Notes: generated by a model from the sequence alone, not told the origin. Numbered from the stretch's first letter, positions 51,201 to 55,660 are shown. The stretch: 64,000 bases of DNA from Closterium sp. NIES-65 (GCA_948144175.1 CANXME010000864.1:434001-498000), one strand, 5' to 3'. Translations and numbers: made by a program.

Positions 51201-52108
51201 TATGTTTCCCCACTCTGCTTTGCTTAGCTCCGCAAGACTGTCGCATAGTAAAGCTGCGCTTCATTCACCTCAAGCATCTGTGCCTTCTCTCCCGTTGTTC
51301 AACCCTCCAGGGCGACACATGCTGGTCCATCAGTGCACAGCTGTTCCTCACCACCAGCAACCTCACGGCACTCAATCTCGGCCTTGACTACTCTGAGCCC
51401 ATCAAGGCGGGCCGCTCTCTGTGCGTCGAGCGCAACGCCACCTTCGCCTTCACTGTGCCTCGGTGCCTACGTTACGGCGTGCTTACAGCACAAGACACGT
51501 GTGAACGCCTGCTGCTGGAGGCGGGGAGTGAGGACGACCCAACGGGGGCTGGGAACGTGAACGCTGTGCGCTGGGCTGAGCTGTACCGCAACAATCCCGG
51601 CCTCATCTGCTCGAGTGTCATCCCGGTCTCCGCCTCTGCTGTTGGCAGCAACACTGGCGTGCAGGTGAGAGGTGGAGGTGAACTGGGTTGGGGGCGCAAG
51701 AGATGGGAGGGAAATGGAGGGAAGATTGGTGGATGGACTAAACGTATACTTGATGGATGTTGGGGCAAGGAGTCATTTCTCATATGCCAGCGTGGTGTTT
51801 TTTCCAACTATTTGCCCTTGATTGCCCGTTGAGTGTGTGCCTATCTCTTTCTCTCAATACATGTTTTTTTTTCATTTCTTGTGTTTGTAAATGTCGCCCT
51901 TCAGATTTGCCTAAGGGCAGAGTATTGGTCATTCGTCGTTGGCATATGCAAGAAGGGCAGGCAAAAGCCAGTGTCACCATCATTGACATGCTCAGGTGCT
52001 TACAGTTTTTATGGTGGAGCTGCCAATGGAGCAATTTCAAAATATTACGTGTACGATGAGAAGAAGTGTGTTGGGAGTGTAGGGTCCAAGTTCATTTGTG
52101 TGCCATGA
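84..52108 (+). CDS. Mosaic LRR - EGF - legume lectin - papain protease - EGF - LysM gene (multi-exon, 5' end outside window)
   Basis: Inferred gene model assembled from exon phases. At least 17 LRR exons of 72 bp (all phase 2) lead to a last LRR/EGF exon at 38,564-38,910. Then come the lectin exon (39,368-40,033), a 39-bp exon (40,324-40,362), four papain exons (46,947-49,349), two EGF-like exons (49,897-50,469), LysM exons (50,670-51,664) and a terminal exon ending in TGA at 52,106-52,108. Each junction has GT and AG and keeps phase, except one -1 break near 50,750-50,760. Known families suggest polysaccharide recognition (lectin, LysM) combined with proteolysis outside the cell. No transmembrane segment or kinase is seen in the window. 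The large introns contain the transposons described below. It could instead be two genes (LRR array and lectin-protease), but the last LRR lies in the same exon as the EGF-like part, which favours one gene. The frame break may make it a pseudogene or be a one-base assembly error. Confidence 0.6.
156..1183. repeat. Conserved intron segment repeated throughout the array
   Basis: About 1 kb of intronic sequence after a type-C LRR exon, found again at 11,037-12,020, 16,917-17,944, 27,834-28,817 and 33,713-34,740, and in part at 15,059-15,350 and 37,781-38,116. Open frames in it have no domain and are not credible genes. Confidence 0.7.
1197..1274. repeat. Candidate hAT terminal end with two hairpins (copy 1)
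   Basis: TAGGGCTACCGTA at 1,197 resembles a hAT terminal inverted repeat. It overlaps a perfect 12-bp inverted repeat ACCGTATTATAC/GTATAATACGGT (1,204-1,215 and 1,221-1,232, loop GGTCC). A second follows, CAAAAATACG/CGTATTTTTG (1,254-1,263 and 1,265-1,274). A long poly-T run comes next. The partner end is not seen because the other side of the transposon is truncated. Confidence 0.45.
1512..3763 (-). CDS. hAT-family transposase, two exons, N-terminus truncated (copy 1)
   Basis: Exon 1 is 3,763-2,608 and exon 2 is 2,515-1,512. The intron has GTAAGC and GGGCAG and keeps frame. DUF659-like catalytic core: [12 protein letters not shown], then [32 protein letters not shown] (CxxH) and ATRFGTQV. 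Exon 2 has [20 protein letters not shown]. The C-terminal dimerisation motif follows ([20 protein letters not shown] then NRLSANKM), and a very acidic and lysine-rich tail. The BED zinc finger expected at the N-terminus is missing. Sequence upstream of about 3,755 is copia reverse transcriptase, and the first ATG lies at the fusion. It is probably inactive on its own in this form. Confidence 0.8.
3755..8589 (-). pseudogene. copia gag-pol, truncated and with one internal TAG (copy 1)
   Basis: An 850-codon open frame runs from 8,589 to a TAG at 6,039-6,037, and the same frame continues to the hAT junction. Order: gag domain (about residues 15-215); a run of about 100 Gly-rich residues; a Gln run; a Cys/His knuckle starting CPYVLRTGD; protease TLDSGAS; GAG-pre-integrase H-H-C-C; then integrase with D (VVDDYSR) and D (LHSDRGGEF). 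The TAG falls just before LPDSPQQNG, which carries the catalytic E. A proline/glycine-rich spacer with AEPGG repeats follows. RT starts at IFRVKR and stops at PPGTQWS. Base 8,542 changes the probable start MATPS to IATPS. Truncated, hence not autonomous. Confidence 0.8.
8640..9490. repeat. GC-rich minisatellite in the copia leader (copy 1)
   Basis: Between gag start and primer site. First a 9-bp GGGCGGCTC repeat (about 8,680-8,830), then a 20-24-bp family built on GGGCGCTAGGGCGGGCGGCCG with alternating CGTCA and CGCTC ends. Open frames across it are compositional artefacts. Confidence 0.8.
9622..9755 (-). repeat. 5' LTR of truncated copia and primer-binding site (copy 1)
   Basis: Read on the minus strand, it starts TGTTGTCAG and ends TTCTCA (134 bp, TG...CA). 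It is followed at once by TGGAATCGGAGC (9,621-9,610), which matches 10 of 12 bases of the usual initiator-Met tRNA primer site TGGTATCAGAGC. Confidence 0.65.
10369..10700. mobile_element. 332-bp non-autonomous hAT element, GTTCG-rich (copy 1, first)
   Basis: Ends TAGGGATGAGCAA and TTGCTCATCCCTA are inverted. Perfect 8-bp target duplication GTCCCTCA at 10,361-10,368 and 10,701-10,708. The uninterrupted site is seen at about 12,296. The interior is full of CGAACA/TGTTCG palindromes. It has no coding capacity. Confidence 0.9.
10727..10798 (+). CDS. LRR exon, type A, copy 1
   Basis: 72-bp phase-2 exon (after GGACAG, before GTAAGG) reading [16 protein letters not shown]. It lies just downstream of a 332-bp hAT-type insertion. 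Copy 2 (27,524-27,595) has C to T at 27,559, which changes the conserved P of SIPAG to L. Confidence 0.6.
10975..11004 (+). CDS. 30-bp hybrid remnant of LRR exons B and C, copy 1
   Basis: The acceptor of a type-B exon (GGGACAG) joins directly to the last part of a type-C exon (CAAGTTTCTCGCCT, then GTCAGT). The product is 30 bp, still phase 2 at both ends, so it could be spliced in without breaking frame. It looks like an internal deletion between two LRR exons. Whether it is used is unknown. Confidence 0.35.
12323..12394 (+). CDS. LRR exon, type A, second instance in copy 1
   Basis: 72-bp phase-2 exon, [16 protein letters not shown], donor GTAAGG. Its upstream intron is the empty-site version of the 332-bp hAT insertion seen before the exon at 10,727. 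Confidence 0.6.
12576..12647 (+). CDS. LRR exon, type B, copy 1
   Basis: 72-bp phase-2 exon after GGACAG and before GTAAGA, reading [18 protein letters not shown], a complete LRR consensus. Confidence 0.65.
13089..13160 (+). CDS. LRR exon, type C', copy 1
   Basis: 72-bp phase-2 exon after TTTCAG and before GTTTGT (weak donor), reading [19 protein letters not shown]. Confidence 0.55.
13682..13850. repeat. GGGTC/GACCC foldback island (copy 1)
   Basis: Left side GGCCCGACCTGACCCGACCC and right side GGGTCGGGTCGGGCCAGG are inverted, giving a strong potential hairpin. It resembles a small foldback element, but I could not find a target duplication. Similar islands lie at 30,479-30,647 and 36,394-36,562. 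Confidence 0.6.
14257..14570. repeat. GGGTCGGGT-rich island with 145-bp near-duplicate halves (copy 1)
   Basis: Preceded by the near-palindrome GTAGGGTTTCGAACCCTAC. Two halves each begin AATCCTCG(A/T)CATCAAATTT and carry inverted GGGTCGGG/CCCGACCC words. Related copies at 15,765-16,077, 31,054-31,367, 32,562-32,874 and 36,970-37,282. Confidence 0.55.
14987..15058 (+). CDS. LRR exon, type C, copy 1, splice donor mutated
   Basis: 72-bp exon after CACTCAG reading [19 protein letters not shown]. The following dinucleotide is AT (15,059-15,060). The near-identical copy at 31,784-31,855 has GTGAGT, so a single G-to-A change has destroyed the donor here. This exon is probably skipped or read through in copy 1. 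Confidence 0.5.
16111..16442. mobile_element. 332-bp non-autonomous hAT element (copy 1, second)
   Basis: Same family and length as 10,369-10,700. Target duplication ATGTATCT at 16,103-16,110 and 16,443-16,450; empty site at about 14,595-14,602. Confidence 0.9.
16845..16916 (+). CDS. LRR exon, type C, at the copy 1/copy 2 junction
   Basis: 72-bp phase-2 exon, [19 protein letters not shown], with consensus donor GTGAGT. Its sequence is nearly identical to 33,641-33,712 and more different from 84-155, which helps place the duplication breakpoint. Confidence 0.6.
17958..18035. repeat. Candidate hAT terminal end with two hairpins (copy 2)
   Basis: Same hairpins as 1,197-1,274; the poly-T run after it is 12 bases longer. 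Confidence 0.45.
18285..20536 (-). CDS. hAT-family transposase, two exons, N-terminus truncated (copy 2)
   Basis: Exon 1 20,536-19,381, exon 2 19,288-18,285. The predicted protein is identical to copy 1, so no selection or decay can be inferred since the duplication. Same missing BED finger and same fusion to copia at about 20,528. Confidence 0.8.
20528..25362 (-). pseudogene. copia gag-pol, truncated and with one internal TAG (copy 2)
   Basis: As copy 1, with the TAG at 22,812-22,810. Two coding differences were seen: M instead of I at the presumed gag start (25,315 C) and Q instead of R at 23,543. Because the TAG is in both copies, it predates the segmental duplication. Confidence 0.8.
25413..26287. 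repeat. GC-rich minisatellite in the copia leader (copy 2)
   Basis: As 8,640-9,490 with one extra 24-bp unit, which accounts for the change of offset between the copies from 16,773 to 16,797. Confidence 0.8.
26419..26552 (-). repeat. 5' LTR of truncated copia (copy 2)
   Basis: Same 134-bp sequence as 9,622-9,755, followed by the same primer-binding site at 26,418-26,407. Confidence 0.65.
27166..27497. mobile_element. 332-bp non-autonomous hAT element (copy 2, first)
   Basis: Counterpart of 10,369-10,700, with target duplication GTCCCTCA at 27,158-27,165 and 27,498-27,505. Confidence 0.9.
27524..27595 (+). CDS. LRR exon, type A, copy 2
   Basis: Counterpart of 10,727-10,798. Base 27,559 is T rather than C, giving L for P in the SIPAG turn. 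Confidence 0.55.
27772..27801 (+). CDS. 30-bp hybrid LRR remnant, copy 2
   Basis: Counterpart of 10,975-11,004, again 30 bp and phase 2. The acceptor context here is GGGACAAG after one base change, so the AG shifts by one base and use is less likely. Confidence 0.3.
29120..29191 (+). CDS. LRR exon, type A, second instance in copy 2
   Basis: 72-bp phase-2 exon identical to 12,323-12,394; donor GTAAGG. Confidence 0.6.
29373..29444 (+). CDS. LRR exon, type B, copy 2
   Basis: 72-bp phase-2 exon, same sequence as 12,576-12,647; donor GTAAGA. Confidence 0.6.
29886..29957 (+). CDS. LRR exon, type C', copy 2
   Basis: 72-bp phase-2 exon matching 13,089-13,160; donor GTTTGT. Confidence 0.55.
30479..30647. 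repeat. GGGTC/GACCC foldback island (copy 2)
   Basis: Same as 13,682-13,850. Confidence 0.6.
31054..32874. repeat. Pair of GGGTCGGGT-rich islands in copy 2
   Basis: Islands at 31,054-31,367 and 32,562-32,874, equivalent to 14,257-14,570 and 15,765-16,077, separated by the type-C LRR exon at 31,784-31,855. Confidence 0.5.
31784..31855 (+). CDS. LRR exon, type C, copy 2, donor intact
   Basis: Matches 14,987-15,058 but is followed by GTGAGT, so it keeps the splice donor that copy 1 has lost. Confidence 0.6.
32908..33239. mobile_element. 332-bp non-autonomous hAT element (copy 2, second)
   Basis: Counterpart of 16,111-16,442, with target duplication ATGTATCT at 32,900-32,907 and 33,240-33,247. 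Confidence 0.9.
33641..33712 (+). CDS. LRR exon, type C, end of copy 2
   Basis: 72-bp phase-2 exon matching 16,845-16,916, donor GTGAGT. Confidence 0.6.
35039..35110 (+). CDS. LRR exon, type A, third partial repeat
   Basis: 72-bp phase-2 exon [16 protein letters not shown] in the repeat unit that has no hAT/copia composite. Confidence 0.6.
35292..35363 (+). CDS. LRR exon, type B, third partial repeat
   Basis: 72-bp phase-2 exon with [18 protein letters not shown]. The start reads SLVSNQL instead of SLASNQL of the other copies. Confidence 0.6.
35805..35876 (+). CDS. LRR exon, type C', third partial repeat
   Basis: 72-bp phase-2 exon [19 protein letters not shown], donor GTTAGT (a better match to consensus than GTTTGT in copies 1 and 2). 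Confidence 0.6.
36394..36562. repeat. GGGTC/GACCC foldback island (third repeat)
   Basis: Diverged version of 13,682-13,850 with several substitutions, for example GGCCTGACCC for GACCTGACCC. Confidence 0.6.
37709..37780 (+). CDS. LRR exon, type C, last of the array
   Basis: 72-bp phase-2 exon; S is encoded by TCG AGC here where the others have TCA AGC. Array homology continues into the intron and stops abruptly at 38,116. Confidence 0.6.
38117..38563. other. Pyrimidine-rich intron before the last LRR exon
   Basis: Unique sequence after the end of array homology, strongly CT-rich from 38,230 to 38,520. Open frames on either strand are compositional. It serves as the intron leading to acceptor CTGCAG at 38,563. 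Confidence 0.5.
38564..38910 (+). CDS. Exon with final LRR and EGF-like cysteine module
   Basis: Acceptor CTGCAG, donor GTAGGG. It begins with one base completing the codon left by a phase-2 LRR exon, then reads [14 protein letters not shown] and [18 protein letters not shown] cysteine-rich stretch follows ([35 protein letters not shown]) whose spacing resembles an EGF-like fold. This exon links the LRR array to the lectin part of the gene. It leaves phase 1 for the lectin exon. Confidence 0.6.
39045..39326 (+). mobile_element. Solo LTR of a copia family
   Basis: 282 bp from TGTTAG to TTCTTACA with a perfect 5-bp target duplication CATAT (39,040-39,044 and 39,327-39,331). It is diverged from, but clearly related to, the LTRs at 40,451 and 46,126 (shared words such as TTTAGTGTAGT, GGTTGGGTGT, ATCCCAACC, GCTCAAGTTCT). 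It was left by LTR-LTR recombination in the intron before the lectin exon. Confidence 0.85.
39368..40033 (+). CDS. Legume-type lectin exon
   Basis: One 666-bp exon, acceptor TGTGCAG, donor GTAAGC, phase 1 at both ends. The start [20 protein letters not shown] is followed by [13 protein letters not shown] and AVEFDTIQN. These match the beta-sandwich core of L-type lectins, in which the EFDT acidic residue and a nearby N bind metal. Later come HVGLNV and a C-terminal FFFGFVAST strand. The length (about 222 residues) suits a complete domain. L-type lectins bind glycans, usually in the apoplast or secretory pathway. The solo LTR at 39,045-39,326 lies in the intron just before it. Confidence 0.75.
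40324..40362 (+). CDS. 39-bp linker exon after the lectin
   Basis: Bounded by TGTGCAG and GTGAGA, phase 1 on both sides, encoding the short linker [14 protein letters not shown]. The following intron (40,363-46,946) contains the complete copia element. Confidence 0.5.
40451..40738 (+). repeat. 5' LTR
   Basis: TGTTGG...TCTGACA, 288 bp. It contains an inverted pair around CAATCTCCAA/TTGGAGATTG. Confidence 0.95.
40739..40750 (+). promoter_or_regulatory. Primer-binding site (initiator Met tRNA type)
   Basis: TGGTATCAGAGC directly after the LTR, the standard plant copia primer site. Confidence 0.9.
40976..41285. repeat. GC-rich tandem repeats in the copia leader
   Basis: Two families: TCGGGC(T/C)GCCGCCCGTCGCC units with CTGCAGCTTCTCG spacers (40,980-41,150), then GCCGAGCAGCAGCGTAGCCGC units (41,200-41,280). 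They sit in the same place, between primer site and gag, as the minisatellite of the other copia family. Confidence 0.7.
41503..46101 (+). CDS. copia gag-pol polyprotein, one internal TAG
   Basis: The 1,069-codon frame from ATG 41,503 stops at TAG 44,710-44,712 and continues in the same frame to TGA 46,099-46,101. Gag occupies about residues 1-330. Protease has FTLDSGATH (about 366), and GAG-pre-integrase has HRLGHPNF...CLDC. Integrase catalytic acids are HMDVWG (about 570), LHSDGGGEF (about 635) and PQQNGIAES (about 670). A proline-rich spacer follows. RT starts [24 protein letters not shown] and carries LVYVDDFIL. RNase H has [20 protein letters not shown] and ADLFTKPLG. All catalytic motifs are intact. 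The TAG replaces one residue early in RT and would block RT-RNase H unless read through. Confidence 0.9.
46115..46125 (+). promoter_or_regulatory. Polypurine tract
   Basis: CTCAGGGGGGG immediately upstream of the 3' LTR, the usual plus-strand priming site. Confidence 0.7.
46126..46413 (+). repeat. 3' LTR
   Basis: 288 bp, one base different from the 5' LTR. Confidence 0.95.
46419..46946. other. Intron remainder after the copia element
   Basis: No gene seen. It contains a 22-bp tandem duplication (GGTTGATGGTGCACAGCACGGT twice, about 46,589-46,640) and ends with the acceptor of the first protease exon. Confidence 0.6.
46947..47129 (+). CDS. Papain-like protease exon 1
   Basis: Acceptor ATCACAG, phase 1. 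It encodes the mature N-terminus of a C1A cysteine protease: [15 protein letters not shown], then WPVKDQRDC up to donor GTGAGT. The Q of KDQ is the oxyanion-hole glutamine of this family. No inhibitory propeptide (ERFNIN/GNFD) is visible before it, so the domain is preceded directly by the lectin and linker. Confidence 0.65.
47355..47569 (+). CDS. Papain-like protease exon 2 (catalytic Cys)
   Basis: Acceptor ATACGCAG, donor GTGAGT. It reads [17 protein letters not shown], equivalent to GSCWAF of papain, with the catalytic Cys. [11 protein letters not shown] corresponds to the LSEQxLVDC region, but the usual D-C is changed. Splicing with exon 1 gives KDQRDCSACWAF. Confidence 0.7.
47671..48321. 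mobile_element. 651-bp MULE-like non-autonomous transposon
   Basis: 17-bp perfect terminal inverted repeats TAAGTTGGAATATACGC / GCGTATATTCCAACTTA and a perfect 10-bp target duplication GGACTGTCTC (47,661-47,670; 48,322-48,331). Subterminal regions are dense in GCGTAT/ATACGC words. The target-site length fits Mutator-like elements (9-11 bp). No transposase is encoded. It lies in the protease intron 2. Confidence 0.85.
48332..48766. other. Rest of protease intron 2
   Basis: Nothing recognised apart from a pyrimidine stretch before acceptor TCTTCAG at 48,766. Confidence 0.5.
48767..48901 (+). CDS. Papain-like protease exon 3
   Basis: 135 bp, phase 0 both sides, acceptor TCTTCAG, donor GTGGGT. 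It reads [17 protein letters not shown] then [20 protein letters not shown] and YDG. These correspond to the YPY / QPVSVAIEA / FQxYxxG segment of papain-family enzymes. Confidence 0.7.
49109..49349 (+). CDS. Papain-like protease exon 4 (catalytic His and Asn)
   Basis: Acceptor CTCTTCAG. It reads [11 protein letters not shown] (catalytic His) and [20 protein letters not shown] (catalytic Asn), with [14 protein letters not shown] at the end. The C-H-N triad and Q are therefore all present, and the protease domain appears competent apart from the missing propeptide. The donor GTGAGG at 49,350 is the first base of a 26-bp minisatellite unit. Confidence 0.75.
49350..49555 (+). repeat. 26-bp minisatellite that begins with a splice donor
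   Basis: Eight units starting at 49,350, 49,376, 49,402, 49,428, 49,454, 49,480, 49,506 and 49,532 (the last incomplete), each GTG(A/G)GGCATCTACCTCGAGG plus TGTTGA. The exon 4 donor GTGAGG is the start of unit 1, and each following unit repeats GA|GTGAGG or GA|GTGGGG. Confidence 0.9.
49556..49896. other. Intron between protease and EGF-like exons
   Basis: No further feature; pyrimidine-rich before the acceptor CTCCAG at 49,896. Confidence 0.5.
49897..50094 (+). CDS. EGF-like exon 1
   Basis: Acceptor CTCCAG, donor GTAAGT, phase 1 both ends. Cysteine pattern: [30 protein letters not shown]. An EGF-like or similar small disulfide module. Confidence 0.55.
50329..50469 (+). CDS. EGF-like exon 2
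   Basis: Acceptor TTGGCAG, donor GTGCTG, phase 1. [20 protein letters not shown] then [12 protein letters not shown] is a clear EGF pattern (CxxGxCxNxxGSYxCxCPPxY). Confidence 0.7.
50670..50772 (+). CDS. LysM-like module 1, exon with frame break
   Basis: Acceptor TTTCCAG, donor GTAACC. The first part ([20 protein letters not shown], then [10 protein letters not shown]) and the last part (TQQNQ, leading into GIDCNQAL of the next exon) are both LysM-like but lie in frames one base apart. The shift falls near 50,750-50,760 (TTCCCCAACA). It is either a 1-bp deletion in the gene or a sequencing error in the C-run. Confidence 0.5.
51046..51141 (+). CDS. LysM region exon
   Basis: 96 bp, phase 0, acceptor TTGCAG, donor [25 protein letters not shown], then [11 protein letters not shown]. 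This is the end of one LysM and the start of the next (PLxxGxxLxL...C). Confidence 0.6.
51311..51664 (+). CDS. LysM modules 2 and 3
   Basis: 354 bp, phase 0. [20 protein letters not shown], then [19 protein letters not shown], is a textbook extracellular plant LysM (DTCWSIA...L.ALNPGL.CS.PL..GQ..CV). A second follows: [37 protein letters not shown]. LysM modules bind N-acetylglucosamine-containing glycans such as chitin or peptidoglycan. Donor GTGAGA. Confidence 0.75.
51905..52108 (+). CDS. Terminal exon of the mosaic gene
   Basis: Acceptor CCCTTCAG; 204 bp in phase 0 ending in TGA. It encodes about 67 residues with four Cys ([40 protein letters not shown]) and no recognised domain. No hydrophobic anchor or GPI-like tail is evident, so a secreted product is likely. 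Confidence 0.5.
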   Translation: MCLRAEYWSFVVGICKKGRQKPVSPSLTCSGAYSFYGGAANGAISKYYVYDEKKCVGSVGSKFICVP

Positions 52109-52361
52109 TTAGGAGCTCAGACGGGTATGGAACGGGGACTACATTTGGATTTCGACTTCTCTGATTAGCAGTGTAGCCTTTTCAGAAACCCTGATTATCA
52201 GCCTACGTTGTTGAGGTTACTTTTAATCATGTGCAACCACTGCTAAATATATATATATATAAATATTTAATAAAAATCGAATGTGGTTCAATGCGATTCA
52301 ATGCGATCGGATGTTATTATGCGCGTCAACTCCCTGCCGCTGACTGAAGCCAGGGTCAGGG
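52109..52361. other. 3' flank of the mosaic gene and breakpoint region
   Basis: AT-rich with (AT)n at 52,247-52,262 and AATAAA at 52,268-52,273, a possible poly(A) signal. 52,325-52,352 matches 27 of 28 bases of copia RT sequence at 3,952-3,979. CAGGGT repeats lead into the truncated RDR. Confidence 0.5.
52325..52352 (-). mobile_element. 28-bp copia RT scrap
   Basis: Starts GTCAACTCCCTGCCGCTGAC and matches 3,952-3,979 (copy 2 20,725-20,752) except one base. In copia this encodes FSQRQGVD of RT. Nothing else of the element is present here, so it looks like filler at a deletion or repair junction beside the truncated RDR. Confidence 0.5.
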
Positions 52362-55075
52362 TCAGGGTGACAGGGTCTTTAGGCCCTCGTCCGTGAAGGT
52401 GACGCGCAGGAAGTGGTGCGCGTGGGGGCGGTAGTGCGTGAGCACGCGGTTGGTCAGCTCCACGCCCGGCAAGCAGCACTGCGCGCCCAGCGGTGTGATG
52501 AGCAGCCGGAACACCACCACGTGGTTCGCTGGTAGCCTCCACGGCCACGTGCTGCTCTCCCCTTCGCTCGCTTCCCCTGCCTTCTCCTCCGTGTCTCGTT
52601 GTTCCTGCTGCGACTGCGGCTGCAGTTCCAACTCTCCCATAACTGACCCTTGCTGCTCTGCTCCCCTCTCACTCTGGTGCTCACGCGTCCCTTCTGGTTC
52701 CTTGGCTCGCCCCGTATCGGTGCCTCCTCGCGTCTGCAGCCTGCCGTGGTGGCGCATGGCGCGGACGATCTGGCAGAACTTCCTGGCGGGGTCGAATTCA
52801 GGGCGGGAGAAGCGGAGGAACTCCATCAGCACCGCCACGGCAGCGGGCACAGGCTCGTACGCCGGAGTGCGGTACAAGGAGGCAGTCACGGCAGTGGGGG
52901 GGATTGTGCCTTGCTGTACCAGCGCTGTGAGCAGGTACAGCACTGGAAAGGCCAGCACAGCTGGCACTGCAGACCCCTTGCTGCCGCCACTGCTGCTGGT
53001 GGTAGTTTTGGTGTTGGTGCTGTCAGCTGGGGTGGTGACGGCACGGTGGTATTGGGGAGCGAGGACGGGTCGAGAGAGATGAAAAGGATGAGGTTGATGG
53101 GCGGGGCGGCAGCATAGTGGGCGGTGATGGCGACGCGCGGTGGGTTGCCCAGGTAGCGTGCTCTGAGGTGCAGCAATGCAGTGCGCATGTGCTCTGCTAT
53201 GCGCCTCACATGGATGCCATGCCGCACCGACACTGACACCTGCATCACCGACGCCGCTCCCAACACCCCTCCACTCCACACCCGCCCCTTCCACCCACTC
53301 ACGCCACGGCCTCCACTGCTACCAGGCCCACTGTCCCACCGCCTCGCACCAGCACCTCCCCTTCCATCATCCCCAACGCCCACACACGCGCCTGCTGCTG
53401 CGCTTGTACAAGCGCCCGCCCTCGCCCCCGCGGGGAGGAAGTGCTCGTCAGTGGTTCGGGTCCACGGGTCGCCATCATCAGGGAACCATCTGTCGGGCTC
53501 CAGCTGCCACACGTCGTCGTCACATGCACGTGAGAACACGGCAGGCGGCACAAAGAGCAGCAGCAGCAGCAAGGAGGTGAGGCCGGGCCCGTCTGTGTCG
53601 CGGGGGGTGCCGTCCTTGGTGCCCCACAGGCGCACGTCCCGCATGCGCCACTCCAGCTTGTACTCCACTCGCTGGAACGCCAGGGGGATGGACGTCAGGG
53701 AGCCACCACAGAGCGCTGCACCTGCATCCTCCCTTGCACCCCCCTCTCCTGCCGCGCGGCCTCCCCACCCTACACCACCCCTCCCCCGCTCACCCGCCTT
53801 TGCCTGCACCACCACACGCACGCGCCTCTTCAGAAAGTCAAACTCCACGCAGCAGCTCTCGGGCTTGGAGCGTCACGTCAGCGCCAGCTGGCCGGGCTGG
53901 TGGATGAAGCCGAGGTGCACATTGGCGTGGGAGAGCAGCCCCTCAGGCTCGCGGCGCTGCTCCATGGTGCACTGCAGTGCCAGCTGCTGCCCTTTCAGCA
54001 CCAGCGCCTCCTCCCTCGCCATCAAAAACTCCGCCACCTCTGCTGTGAGGAAGTCTGCGTACCCATACCCTGCCGACACCCACTCCTCCCGGTACCGCGT
54101 CCCCCCCACCACTGCTCTCTCCCCTGCGCCTGCTGCCCCCCCTGTGCTGGCTGCGCTTGCTGTGGCTCTGCCAGCGGGCAGGGCGCGGATGCGGGTGTAC
54201 CCCTTGATCTTCACGCGGTCCACAATCACGCCCAGTGTGTCTCGCACAAACGTCGCCACTGTCTCCGCGGAGGTGTCCGATGGAATGCGGTCGATGCGGA
54301 TCTGAGCCTTCGGCCTGCGACTGCTGGGCCTTTGACCGCCGCCCTTGCCACTGCTGCCTCTGTTGCGAACCCCGCTGTTAACAGCAGCACTGCTGTTACT
54401 CTTGCTGCCACTTGCGGTGGTGGGTCCAGTGGTGTTGGAGGGTAGCTAGGCAGCAGAAGCAGCAGCAATAGACGAGCCAGCATCGCTCTTCCCGCCCTCC
54501 CCCTCACCAGCACCAGCGCCACCATGCACAGCAAGCCCGGGGTTGCGCAGGGCAGCAGGCCCGGCCATGGCGTGAACATCAGCAGTGAACGCCGCAGCAG
54601 CACTGGGGCCAATGAGAGCGGCGTCCAGGTGGCTCACATGCGCGCTGCTGCCCCTGCCCGTGTTCGTGCTCGTGCTAGCAGAGCTGCTGCCCCGCGGGGA
54701 AATCATGGCGCCCACATGAGGGCCACCCGCGAACTCCACACTCGCGCTGCTCTCACTCCCTCTCCGCCACCTCCCGCTGCCGCCCTCCCTACCCCTGGAG
54801 TCATGCCTATGCTCATATCTATCCTCGTGCCTATTCTCATGCCTATTTTCATAACTATTCCCATGCCTATTCACGTACCTATTCTCGTGTCGACGCTCGT
54901 GCCCCTGCCTCTCCCGCTCTCTCGGCGCAAGCGACTCCCCGGGACCACGCCCATGGACGCTGCTGCTGGGCTCGCGGAGAAGGGCGGAGCTGGTATTTGC
55001 GCCAGTAGGACCTGCGACAGCGGGCGCCGCGCGTTGGGAAGGAAACGCGCAATCCATGCTCTCTGTGGCCGGCAC
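52362..55075 (-). pseudogene. RNA-dependent RNA polymerase (RDR) remnant, N-terminal half only
   Basis: The minus-strand frame from ATG 55,075 begins with a low-complexity Arg/His/Glu/Asn-rich region. An RRM-like start RIDRIPSDTSAETVATFVRD follows. Then come SCCVEFDFLKRRVRV, YKLEWRMRDVRLW, DGDPWTRTTDEHFLP, FPVLYLLTALVQQGTIPP and LTNRVLTHYRPHAHHFLRVT, which resemble successive segments of plant RDRs (post-transcriptional silencing). Lesions: TAG at 54,448-54,446, TGA at 53,875-53,873, a frame change near 53.0 kb and loss of everything after FTDEGL, including the catalytic DxDGD. One GT-AG intron (GTGAGC...ATGCAG, near 53.78-53.70 kb) is plausible. Family assignment is from remembered motifs only. 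Confidence 0.55.
54780..54960. repeat. Degenerate 12-18-bp repeats in the RDR N-terminal region
   Basis: CCTATTCTCATG-like units on the plus strand encode the minus-strand HENRHEDRYEHRHD pattern. Confidence 0.5.
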
Positions 55076-55485
55076 GGTTGCAGCCAGGTGATGGAAGATA
55101 CAGAGGAGAGGTGGGAGGAGTGGAAAGGGAAGAAGCGCTCGGGTTCTGTTGACATGGTCGCGATGGGTGCACGTGAGCAGTCACAGAGAGGCGACGAAAA
55201 AAAGTTGGGGTGGCATGGGGGAAGAGGAGGCGAGGATGGAGCGAGGAGCAGGGAGAGGAATGTGGCAGGCAAGCCAGTGAATCAGTTCAAAGGGGAATTT
55301 GCTGGTCAGCAGTTGCAGCAGCAGGATGATTAGGAGAAAGAGAGCTTGACGAACGAGGCACACCAGTAGCACATTTAGCACTGGTATCTTCCCCGAACTG
55401 CTCACTTTCTCCAAGGAAGCCACCTTGATGGTTGTACCCGCCCTTAGCTCAGCTTGCTCAACGGTCACGTCGGAAAAAAAAAAAA

Positions 55486-55526
<41 letters not shown>

Positions 55527-55660
55527 TGACCAGCAGCCATGAAACGAACTTGCTGCTTCCGATTTGGCAATTCTTGCTCCACCACCTTAACCCATCTTGA
55601 CCTCTCTATGGACAACGTGCCGCACACAGCAGACAGCAGTTGGGCAGGTGGGACTGAAAC
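55076..55660. other. Region with a CA microsatellite
   Basis: A16 then (AC)17 at 55,474-55,522. No supported gene; open frames lack recognisable domains. Confidence 0.5.
55474..55522. repeat. Poly-A plus (AC)n microsatellite
   Basis: Simple repeat read directly. Confidence 0.95.

Noticed and set aside
53181..54305. 374-codon plus-strand open frame
   Set aside because: Antisense to the RDR remnant, low-complexity composition, no domain.
55181..55627. Minus-strand frame with a hydrophobic stretch
   Set aside because: Crosses the poly-A/(AC)n microsatellite and has no supporting motif.
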